Shown: one piece after another, positions 10,635 through 20,502 of the stretch | Layout: every line of letters begins with the position of its first letter | How positions within the stretch are numbered: the first letter of the stretch is position 1 | Origin: Rutidosis leptorrhynchoides | Taxonomy: Eukaryota > Streptophyta > Magnoliopsida > Asterales > Asteraceae | Direction: 5' to 3' | Length of the DNA: 64,000 nucleotides | NCBI RefSeq assembly: GCF_046630445.1 | Contig: NC_092333.1 | Coordinates: 718,944,001 to 719,008,000 of the forward strand | The notes under the pieces: model-generated | The model's input: the letters and a program-made list of their open reading frames with translations, nothing else | Told to the model about the DNA's origin: nothing | Database searches by the model: none | Program-made: the position numbers and the translations under genes

Positions 10635-13600
10635 TGAAATGTCCCGTTCTTATTGATTAAAAACGTTCCATATTAATTGATTTCGTTGCGAGGTTTTGAC
10701 CTCTATATGAGACGTTTTTCAAAGACTGCATTCATTTTTAAAACAAACCATAATCTTTATTTCATAGATAAAGGTTTTAAAAAGCTTTACGTAGATTATT
10801 AAATAATGATAATCTAAAATATCCTGTTTACACACGACCATTACATAATGGTTTACAATACAAATATGTTACAACAAAATAAGTTTCTTGAATGCAGTTT
10901 TTACACAATATCATACAAGCATGGACTCCAAATCTCGTCCTTATTTAAGTATGCGACAGCGGAAGCTCTTAATAATCACCTGAGAATAAACATGCTTAAA
11001 ACGTCAACAAAAATATTGGTGAGTTATAGGTTTAACCTATATATATCAAATCATAATAATAGACCACAAGATTTTATATTTCAATACACATCCCATACAT
11101 AGAGATAAAAATCATTCATATGGTGAACACCTGGTAACCGACATTAACAAGATCCATATATAAGAATATCCCCATCATTCCGGGACACCCTTCGGATATG
11201 ATATAAATTTCGAAGTACTAAAGCATCCGGTACTTTGGATGGGGTTTGTTAAGCCCAATAGATCTATCTTTAGGATTCGCGTCAATTAGGGTGTCTGTTC
11301 CCTAATTCTTAGATTACCAGACTTAATAAAAAGGGGCATATTCGATTTCGATAATTCAACCATAGAATGTAGTTTCACGTACTTGTGTCTATTTTGTAAA
11401 TCATTTATAAAACCTGCATGTATTCTCATCCCAAAAATATTAGATTTTAAAAGTGGGACTATAACTCACTTTCACAGATTTTTATTCGTCGGGAAGTAAG
11501 ACTTGGCCACTGGTTGATTCACAAACCTATAACAATATATACATATATATCAAAGTATGTTCAAAATATATTTACAACACTTTTAATATATTTTGATGTT
11601 TTAAGTTTATTAAGTCAGCTGTCCTCGTTAGTAACCTACAACTAGTTGTCCACAGTTAGATGTACAGAAATAAATCGATAAATATTATCTTGAATCAATC
11701 CACGACCCAGTGTATACGTATCTCAGTATTGATCACAACTCAAACTATATATATTTTGGAATCAACCTCAACCCTGTATAGCTAACTCCAACATTCACAT
11801 ATAGAGTGTCTATGGTTGTTCCGAAATATATATAGATGTGTCGACATGATAGGTCGAAACATTGTATACGTGTCTATGGTATCTCAAGATTACATAATAT
11901 ACAATACAAGTTGATTAAGTTATGGTTGGAATAGATTTGTTACCAATTTTCACGTAGCTAAAATGAGAAAAATTATCCAATCTTGTTTTACCCATAACTT
12001 CTTCATTTTAAATCCGTTTTGAGTGAATCAAATTGCTATGGTTTCATATTGAACTCTATTTTATGAATCTAAACAGAAAAAGTATAGGTTTATAGTCGGA
12101 AAAATAAGTTACAAGTCATTTTTGTAAAGGTAGTCATTTCAGCCGAAAGAACGACGTCTAGATGACCATTTTAGAAAACATACTTCCACTTTGAGTTTAA
12201 CCATAATTTTTGGATATAGTTTCATGTTCATAATAAAAATCATTTTCTCAGAATAACAACTTTTAAATCAAAGTTTATCATAGTTTTTAATTAACTAACC
12301 CAAAACAGCCCGCGGTGTTACTACGACGGCGTAAATCCGGTTTTACGGTGTTTTTCGTGTTTCCAGGTTTTAAATCATTAAGTTAGCATATCATATAGAT
12401 ATAGAACATGTGTTTAGCTGATTTTAAAAGTCAAGTTAGAAGGATTAACTTTTATTTGCGAACAAGTTTAGAATTAACTAAACTATGTTCTAGTGATTAC
12501 AAGTTTAAACCTTCGAATAAGATAGCTTTATATGTATGAATCGAATGATGTTATGAACATCATTACTACCTTAAGTTCCTTGGATAAACCTACTGGAAAA
12601 GAGAAAAAAATAGATCTAGCTTCAACGGATCCTTGGATGGCTCGAAGTTCTTGAAGCAGAATCATGACACGAAAACAAGTTCAAGTAAGATCATCACTTG
12701 AAATAAGATTATTATAGTTATAGAAATTGAACCAAAGTTTGAATATGATTATTACCTTGTATTAGAATGATAACCTACTGTAAGAAACAAAGATTTCTTG
12801 AGGTTGGATGATCACCTTACAAGATTGGAAGTGAGCTAGCAAACTTGAAAGTATTCTTGATTTTATGTAACTAGAACTTGTAGAATATATGAAGAACACT
12901 TAGAACTTGAAGATAGAACTTGAGAGAGATCAATTAGATGAAGAAAATTGAAGAATGAAAGTGTTTGTAGGTGTTTTTGGTCGTTGGTGTATGGATTAGA
13001 TATAAAGGATATGTAATTTTATTTTCATGTAAATAAGTCATGAATGATTACTCATATTTTTGTAATTTTATGAGATATTTCATGCTAGTTGCCAAATGAT
13101 GGTTCCCACATGTGTTAGGTGACTCACATGGGCTGCTAAGAGCTGATCATTGGAGTGTATATACCAATAGTACATACATCTAAAAGCTGTGTATTGTACG
13201 AGTACGAATACGGGTGCATACGAGTAGAATTGTTGATGAAACTGAACGAGGATGTAATTGTAAGCATTTTTGTTAAGTAGAAGTATTTTGATAAGTGTAT
13301 TGAAGTCTTTCAAAAGTGTATAAATACATATTAAAACACTACATGTATATACATTTTAACTGAGTCATTAAGTCATCGTTAGTCGTTACATGTAAGTGTT
13401 GTTTTGAAACCTTTAGGTTAACGATCTTGTTAAATGTTGTTAACCCAATGTTTATAATATCAAATGAGATTTTAAATTATTATATTATCATGATATTATC
13501 ATGTATGAATATCTCTTAATATGATATATATACATTAAATGTCTTTACAACGATAATCGTTACATATATGTCTCGTTTAAAAATCATTAAGTTAGTAGTC

Positions 13601-13887
13601 TTATTTTTTCATATGTAGTTCATTGTTAATATACTTAATGATATGTTTACTTATCATAGTATCATGTTAACTATATATATATCCATATATATGTCATCAT
13701 ATAGTTTTTACAAGTTTTAACGTTCGTGAAGCACCGGTCAACTTGGGTGGTCAATTGTCTATATGAAACATATTTTAATTAATCAAGTCTTAACAAGTTT
13801 GATTGCTTAACATGTTGGAAACATTTAATCATGTAAATATCAATCTCAATTAATATATATAAACATGGAAAAGTTCGGGTCACTACA
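10635..13887 (-). repeat. 3' LTR of the chromovirus
   Basis: This is the partner of 20503-23767. Short open frames in it, such as those at 10848-11102 and 13080-13313, recur in the other LTR only because the LTR is duplicated; they have no protein motif. Confidence 0.93.
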
Positions 13888-13923
13888 GTACCTACCCGTT
13901 AAATAAATTTCGTCCCGAAATTT
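13888..13923 (-). promoter_or_regulatory. Polypurine tract and hairpin of the chromovirus
   Basis: The minus strand reads TTTAACGGGTAGGTAC directly before the LTR start TGTAGTGACC. AAATTTCG (13905-13912) and CGAAATTT (13916-13923) form a perfect stem with a 3-nt loop. The stem touches the terminal stop codon of pol (13923-13925). Confidence 0.75.
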
Positions 13924-16900
13924 TAAGCTGTTGAAGGTGTTGACGAATCTTCTAGAAATAGATGCGGGTATTTCTTCTTCATCTGATCTTCACGCTCCCA
14001 GGTGAACTCGGGTCCTCTACGAGCATTCCATCAAACCTTAACAATTGGTATCTTGTTTTGCTTAAGTCTTTTAACCTCACGATCCATTATTTCGACGGGT
14101 TCTTCGATGAATTGAAGTTTTTCGTTGATTTGGATTTCATCTAACGGAATAGTGAGATCTTCTTTAGCAAAACATTTCTTCAAATTCGAGACGTGGAAAG
14201 TGTTATGTACAGCCGCGAGTTGTTGAGGTAACTCAAGTCGGTAAGCTACTGGTCCGACACGATCAATAATCTTAAATGGTCCAATATACCTTGGATTTAA
14301 TTTCCCTCGTTTACCAAATCGAACAACGCCTTTCCAAGGTGCAACTTTAAGCATGACCATCTCTCCAATTTCAAATTCTATATCTTTTCTTTTAATGTCA
14401 GCGTAGCTCTTTTGTCGACTTTGGGCGGTTTTCAACCGTTGTTGAATTTGGATGATCTTCTTGGTAGTTTCTTGTATAATCTCCAGAACCGTAATCTGTT
14501 TATCCCCCACTTCACTCCAACAAATCGGAGACCTGCACTTTCTACCATAAAGTGCTTCAAACGGCGCCATCTCAATGCTTGAATGGTAGCTGTTGTTGTA
14601 GGAAAATTCTGCTAACGGTAGATGTCGATCCCAACTGTTTCCGAAATCAATAACACATGCTCGTAGCATGTCTTCAAGCGTTTGTATCGTCCTTTCGCTC
14701 TGCCCATCAGTTTGTGGATGATAGGCAGTACTCATGTCTAGACGAGTTCCTAATGCTTGCTGTAATGTCTGCCAGAATCTTGAAATAAATCTACCGTCCC
14801 TATCAGAGATAATAGAGATTGGTATTCCATGTCTGGAGACGACTTCCTTCAAATACAGTCGTGCTAACTTCTCCATCTTGTCATCTTCTCTTATTGGCAG
14901 GAAGTGTGCTGATTTGGTGAGACGATCAACTATTACCCAAATAGTATCAAAACCACTTGCTGTCCTTGGCAATTTAGTGATGAAATCCATGGTAATGTTT
15001 TCCCATTTCCATTCCGGGATTTCGGGTTGTTGAAGTAGACCTGATGGTTTCTGATGCTCAGCTTTGACCTTAGAACACGTCAAACATTCTCCTACATATT
15101 TAGCAACATCGGCTTTCATACCCGGCCACCAAAAATGTTTCTTGAGATCCTTGTACATCTTCCCCGTTCCAGGATGTATTGAGTATCTAGTTTTATGAGC
15201 TTCTCTAAGTACCATTTCTCTCATATCTCCAAATTTTGGTACCCAAATCCTTTCAGTCCTATACCGGGTTCCGTCTTCCCGAATATTAAGATGCTTCTCC
15301 GATCCTTTGGGTATTTCATCCTTTAAATTTCCCTCTTTTAAAACTCCTTGTTGCGCCTCCTTTATTTGAGTAGTAAGGTTATTATGAATCATTATATTCA
15401 TAGATTTTACTCGAATGGGTTCTCTGTCCTTCCTGCTCAAGGCATCGGCTACCACATTTGCCTTCCCCGGGTGGTAACGAATCTCAAAGTCGTAATCATT
15501 CAATAATTCAATCCACCTACGCTGCCTCATATTCAGTTGTTTCTGATTAAATATGTGTTGAAGACTTTTGTGGTCGGTATATATAATACTTTTGACCCCA
15601 TATAAGTAGTGCCTCCAAGTCTTTAATGCAAAAACAACCGCGCCTAATTCCAAATCATGCATCGTATAATTTTTTTCGTGAATCTTCAATTGTCTAGACG
15701 CATAAGCAATCACCTTCGTTCGTTGCATTAATACACAACCGAGACCTTGCTTTGATGCGTCACAATAAATCACAAAATCATCATTCCCTTCAGGCAATGA
15801 CAATATAGGTGCCGTAGTTAGCTTTTTATTCAATAACTGAAACGCTTTCTCTTGTTCATCATTCCATTCAAATTTCTTCCCTTTATGCGTTAATGAAGTC
15901 AAGGGTTTTGCTATTCTGGAAAAGTCTTGGATGAACCTTCTGTAGTAACCAGCTAGTCCTAAAAACTGGCGTATGTGTTTCGGAGTTTTCGGGGTTTCCC
16001 ACTTTTCAACAGTTTCTATCTTTGCTGGATCCACCTTAATACCTTCTTTGTTCACTATGTGACCGAGGAATTGAACTTCTTCCAACCAAAATGCACACTT
16101 TGAAAACTTAGCGTACAATTCTTCCTTCCTCAATACTTCTAACACCTTTCTCAAATGTTCACCGTGTTCTTGGTCATTCTTTGAGTAAATAAGTATGTCA
16201 TCAATGAAAACAATGACAAACTTGTCAAGGTATGGTCCACACACTCGGTTCATAAGGTCCATGAATACAGCTGGTGCATTAGTTAAACCAAACGGCATGA
16301 CCATAAACTCGTAATGACCGTAACGTGTTCTGAAAGCAGTCTTTGGAATATCATCTTCTTTCACCCGAATTTGATGATACCCGGAACGTAAGTCAATCTT
16401 TGAATAAACAGACGAGCCTTGTAGTTGATCAAATAAGTCGTCGATTCTTGGTAGTGGGTAGCGGTTCTTGATGGTAAGTTTGATCAACTCTTGGTAGTCG
16501 ATACACAACCTGAATGTACCATCTTTCTTCTTGACAAACAAAACAGGAGCTCCCCACGGTGATGTGCTTGGTCGAATGAAACCACGCTCTAAAAGTTCTT
16601 GTAATTGGCTTTGCAGTTCTTTCATCTCGCTGGGTGCGAGTCTGTAAGGAGCACGAGCTATTGGTGCAGCTCCTGGTACAAGATCTATTTGAAATTCAAC
16701 GGATCGATGTGGGGGTAATCCCGGTAATTCTTTCGGAAATACATCGGGAAATTCTTTTGCGACGGGAACATCATTGATGCTCTTTTCTTCAGTTTGTACT
16801 TTCTCGACGTGTGCTAGAATAGCATAGCAACCTTTTCTTATTAGTTTTTGTACCTTCAAATTACTAATAAGATGTAGCTTCGTGTTGCCCTTTTCTCCGT

Positions 16901-17567
16901 ACACCATTAAGGGTTTTCCTTTTTCTCGTATAATGCGAATTGCATTTTTGTAACAAACGATCTCTGCTTTCACTTCTTTCAACCAGTCCATACCGATTAT
17001 CACATCAAAACTCCCTAACTCTACTGGTATCAAATCAATCTTAAATGTCTCGCTAACCAGTTTAATTTCTCGATTCCGACATATATTATCTGCTGAAATT
17101 AATTTACCATTTGCTAATTCGAGTAAAAATTTATTATCCAAAGGCGTCAATGGACAACTTAATTTAGCACAAAAATCTCTACTCATATAGCTTCTATCCG
17201 CACCCGAATCAAATAAAACGTAAGCAGATTTATTGTCAATAAGAAACGTACCCGTAACAAGCTCCGGGTCTTCCTGTGCCTCTGCCGCATTAATATCGAA
17301 AACTCTTCCGCGGCCTTGTCCATTCGTGTTCTCCTGGTTCGGGCAATTTCTAATAATGTGGCCCGGTTTTCCACATTTATAACAAACTACTCCGACACTA
17401 CTTGCTCCGACACTACTTGCTCCGCCATTACTCGTTCCGACACCATTTGTTCCTTTCATTCTATTAACCCCTGGTCCGTAGACCTCACACTTCGCCGCGC
17501 TATGACCATTTCTTTTACACTTGTTGCAAAATTTGGTGCAGAACCCCGAGTGATACTTTTCACACCT
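13923..17567 (-). pseudogene. Chromovirus pol: zinc knuckle, protease, RT, RNase H, integrase, chromodomain
   Basis: Numbering the open frame 17459-14031 (1142 residues): CCHC knuckle [14 protein letters not shown] at 26-39; protease DSGA at 84-87; reverse transcriptase about 250-450 with [12 protein letters not shown] and catalytic FIDD at 418-421; RNase H about 560-680 (YCDAS, YTDHK). Integrase follows with HHCC zinc finger about 755-795 and catalytic D825, D886 and E922, then a GPY/F-type module (RYIGPFKI) about 1057. A TGA at 14031 replaces the CGA seen in the sister copy and cuts off the chromodomain. The chromodomain remains readable to the final stop at 13923-13925 (FTWERED, KYPHLF). 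Above 17459 the frame is open up to the TAA at 17568 and holds further Cys/His clusters. All catalytic residues are intact, so the damage is limited to the two stops. Confidence 0.93.
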
Positions 17568-17638
17568 TTAGCATAGCTGCTTCTGATTGTTGTTGTTGTT
17601 GCGGTTATTATTGTTGTTGGGATGATTGTTGTAGTTGC

Positions 17639-17681
<43 letters not shown>

Positions 17682-18515
17682 GGGCCGTTTGTTGTAGTTG
17701 CGATTGATGTTGCGATTGTTAGGATAATTGTTGCGATTATTGTTGTAATTGCTGTTGTTGTTGTATTGGTGATTCTTATCACCGTTTTCCTCCCACTTTC
17801 TTTTGACTTGCTTCACATTGGCCTCTTCAGCAGTCTGTTCTTTAATTCTTTCTTCAATCTGGTTCACTAGTTTGTGAGCCATTCTACATGCCTGTTGTAT
17901 GGAGGCGGGCTCGTGTGAACTTATATCTTCTTGGATTCTTTCCGGTAATCCTTTCACAAACTCGTCGATCTTCTCTTCCTTATCTTCGAATGCTCCCGGA
18001 CACAATAGGCACAATTCTGTGAATCGTCTTTCGTACGTGGTAATATCAAATCCTTGGGTTCGTAACCCTCTAAGTTCTATCTTGAGCTTATTGACCTCGG
18101 TTCTGGGACGGTATTTCTCGTTCATCAAGTGCTTGAATGCTGACCACGGTAGTGCGTACGCATCGTCTTGTCCCACTTGCTCTAGATAGGTATTCCACCA
18201 TGTTAACGCAGAACCTGTGAAGGTATGCGTAGCGTACTTCACTTTGTCCTCTCCAGTACACTTACTTATGGCAAACACCGATTCAACCTTCTCGGTCCAC
18301 CGTTTCAATCCGATCGGTCCTTCGGTTCCATCAAATTCCAAAGGTTTGCAGGCAGTGAATTCTTTGTAGGTGCATCCTACACGATTTCCTGTACTGCTAG
18401 ATCCAAGGTTATTGTTGGTATGTAGCGCAGCCTGTACTGCGGCTATGTTTGAAGCTAGAAAAGTACGGAATTCCTCTTCATTCATATTCACGGTGTGTCG
18501 AGTAGTCGGTGCCAT
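17568..18515 (-). CDS. Chromovirus gag
   Basis: The start MAPTTRHTVNMNEEEF is chosen because the sister copy at 63668 begins the same way; the frame is open a further 12 codons upstream. It has a retrotransposon-gag core (ALTWWNTYLEQ, FKHLMNEKYRP, YERRFTEL), the capsid-like region that assembles the particle. An Asn-rich tail follows, encoded by TTG-type microsatellite DNA at about 17630-17690. The frame ends at TAA 17568-17570 just as a Cys/His cluster begins. Beyond this stop the same frame continues into pol, so gag and pol were probably one polyprotein. Confidence 0.9.
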
Positions 18516-18653
18516 TTCCTTCAAAATAGTCAAATGGAACAAGTTAATCATACAGAATATTAAGAGTAGTTAATAGTATTTCGTAGCATAATATGAACTC
18601 ATTTATAAAAGCTTTTTCTTCATATTAGCATTTTATAAGTTTAAATTCGGGTA

Positions 18654-18668
18654 GTACCTACTCGTTAA
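18654..18668 (-). promoter_or_regulatory. Internal polypurine-tract-like motif between F-box ORF and gag
   Basis: GTACCTACTCGTTAA differs at one base from the tract beside the 3' LTR. With upstream CGGGTA it forms a short palindrome. The position, internal and 5' of gag, is also occupied in the sister copy at 63809-63822. A role as a second plus-strand priming site is inference. Confidence 0.45.
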
Positions 18669-18856
18669 GTTCATACTTAGTAGCTAATATACAATTCAAC
18701 TACTACAATTCTATATGAAAAACTGATTATAATAATATTTCGCGTTCAAACTTTTATACAATATTTTACAAACTTACAATACCGCTTATTTTACATAAAG
18801 CATGAAATATAGCACACAATAACTTTGATACAAGATAGTTGTGAAGATAATTCTAG

Positions 18857-19540
18857 CTAGTACACAAGTCGTTCAGCAAAGGCAATAAAGACACGTAATT
18901 CATACGTCCAGAAACAAGTCATGCATTCTGGTTTTACTAGGACTACTTCCCATCCTTGGTCTTGTGGAACATAACCGTTATGGCCATTGATAAGACAGCG
19001 TGTTGTAACGTCGTCAAAGGGACGAGGGTTACGTAATGTCCAACAGTCCCGTAACAATCTAAAAACCTCATTTCTTACCCCAATTACCGACTCCGTCACT
19101 TGTGGGAACGTTTTGTTTAATAGTTGTAGGCCGATGTTCTTGTTCTCACTTTGGTGAGAAGCGAACATTACTAATCCGTAAGCATAACATGCTTCTTTAT
19201 GTTGCATGTTAGCCGCTTTTTCTAAATCACGAAGTCTAATATTCGGATATATTGAGTCAAAATAATTTCTTAACCCATTGCGTAAAATAGCATTTGGGTT
19301 CCCCGCAATATATGCGTCAAAGTAAACACATCGTAACTTATGGATTTCCCAATGTGATATCCCCCATCTTTCGAACGAAAGCCTTTTATAAACCAAGGCA
19401 TTCTTGGAACGTTCTTCGAATGTCTTACAAACTGATCTCGCCTTAAATAGTTGTGCCGAAGAATTCTGACCGACTCTAGACAAGATTTCATCAATCATGT
19501 CTCCGGGTAGGTCTCTTAAAATATTGGGTTGTCTATCCAT
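18857..19540 (-). CDS. F-box protein encoded by the chromovirus, 227 residues
   Basis: It starts MDRQPNILRDLPGDMI. The F-box (LPGDMIDEILSRVG... LFKARSVCKTF) spans about residues 11-46, the part that normally binds SKP1 in an SCF ubiquitin ligase. Downstream are a Sel1-like stretch (LEKAANMQHKEACYAYGLVMF, about 108-128) and a C-terminal Cys-containing block (CMTCFWTYELRVF). The order resembles plant F-box proteins of the At1g67623/At2g35280 type. The ORF is intact, in the same sense as gag, between the acidic ORF (139 bp away) and gag (341 bp away). Two readings are possible: a captured host gene, or an established accessory gene of this retrotransposon family. A silencing-suppressor or host-factor-degradation role is conceivable but not shown by the sequence. 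Confidence 0.8.
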   Translation of the reverse strand: MDRQPNILRDLPGDMIDEILSRVGQNSSAQLFKARSVCKTFEERSKNALVYKRLSFERWGISHWEIHKLRCVYFDAYIAGNPNAILRNGLRNYFDSIYPNIRLRDLEKAANMQHKEACYAYGLVMFASHQSENKNIGLQLLNKTFPQVTESVIGVRNEVFRLLRDCWTLRNPRPFDDVTTRCLINGHNGYVPQDQGWEVVLVKPECMTCFWTYELRVFIAFAERLVY

Positions 19541-19678
19541 TTTGTGTTTTTATACTGTAAAATAGACAAGAGTTAGCTTCATAAAAAAAATACTTATTTA
19601 ATACAAGCAATTTTTACATATATCATAAAGCATAAGCACACTATATTACATATATTACACCACACGAATACAAATATC

Positions 19679-20293
19679 TTATTCCGACTCGCTTGTTTCT
19701 TCTTCTTCGGTTTTGGTTCGTTTTGCCAAGTTTCTAGGGATATATGATGTTCCCCTAATACGAGCCGTCGTTTTCCACATTGGTTTAGAAAAACCTGGTG
19801 GTTTAGAGGTTCCCGGGTCATTGTTACAACTTAAGGACTTCGGGGGTTGACGATACATATAAAGTTCATCGGGGTTGGAATTAGATTTCTCTATTTTTAT
19901 GCCATTTCCCTTATTATTTTCTTTTGCCTTTTTAAATTCAGTTGGGGTAATTTCTATAACATCATCGGAATTCTCGTCGGAATCCGATTCATCGGAGAAT
20001 TGGTAATCCTCCCAATATTTTGCTTCCTTGGCGGAAACACCATTGACCATAATTAACCTTGGTCGGTTGGTTGAGGATTTTCTTTTACTTAACTGTTTTA
20101 TTATTTCCCCCACCGGTTCTATTTCTTCATCCGGTTCCGATTCTTCTTCCGGTTCCGATTCTTCTTCCGGTTCCGACTCTTCTTCCGGTTCCTCTTCGGG
20201 AACTTGTGAATCAGTCCACGAATCATTCCAATTTACATTTGACTCTTCATTATTATTAGGTGAGTCAATGGGACTTGTTCTAGAGGTAGACAT
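19679..20293 (-). CDS. Acidic Ser/Glu/Pro-rich protein encoded by the chromovirus, 204 residues
   Basis: It begins MSTSRTSPIDSPNNN. Around residues 31-62 is a tandem EEESEP repeat, encoded by near-identical 18-bp units at about 20130-20190. A basic patch (KQLSKRKSSTNRPR) follows, then an Asp/Ser stretch and a Lys-rich segment; the C-terminus is again acidic. No domain is recognised and it is probably mostly disordered. It is the first ORF after the primer site, 196 bp inside it and directly upstream of the F-box ORF. The non-autonomous element has a different Ser-rich ORF in the equivalent position (23830-24276). Function is unknown. Confidence 0.65.
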   Translation of the reverse strand: MSTSRTSPIDSPNNNEESNVNWNDSWTDSQVPEEEPEEESEPEEESEPEEESEPDEEIEPVGEIIKQLSKRKSSTNRPRLIMVNGVSAKEAKYWEDYQFSDESDSDENSDDVIEITPTEFKKAKENNKGNGIKIEKSNSNPDELYMYRQPPKSLSCNNDPGTSKPPGFSKPMWKTTARIRGTSYIPRNLAKRTKTEEEETSESE

Positions 20294-20488
20294 CTATCAC
20301 ATAATATCAAACGCGTTAAGAGATTAATATATCACATAATATTCACATGTTAAAAATATATAGTTTCCAACAAAATTTGTTAAGCAATCATTTTTCAAGT
20401 AAACATGGTCGAAGTCCAGACTCACTAATGCATCCTAACAAACTCGATATGACACACTAATGCAAAATTCTGGTTCTCTAAGACCAAC

Positions 20489-20500
20489 GCTCTGATACCA
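20489..20500 (-). promoter_or_regulatory. Primer-binding site of the chromovirus
   Basis: The minus strand reads TGGTATCAGAGC two bases inside the 5' LTR end. This is complementary to the 3' end of plant initiator-methionine tRNA and fixes the element's orientation. Confidence 0.85.
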
Positions 20501-20502
20501 AC

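Noticed and set aside
10848-11102. 84-codon ORF present twice with identical sequence (also 20716-20970)
   Set aside because: It is identical only because it lies in the two LTRs of one element. It is antisense to the element and has no domain.
17622-17870. Val-rich plus-strand ORF over gag
   Set aside because: It is the reverse of the Asn codon repeat in gag.
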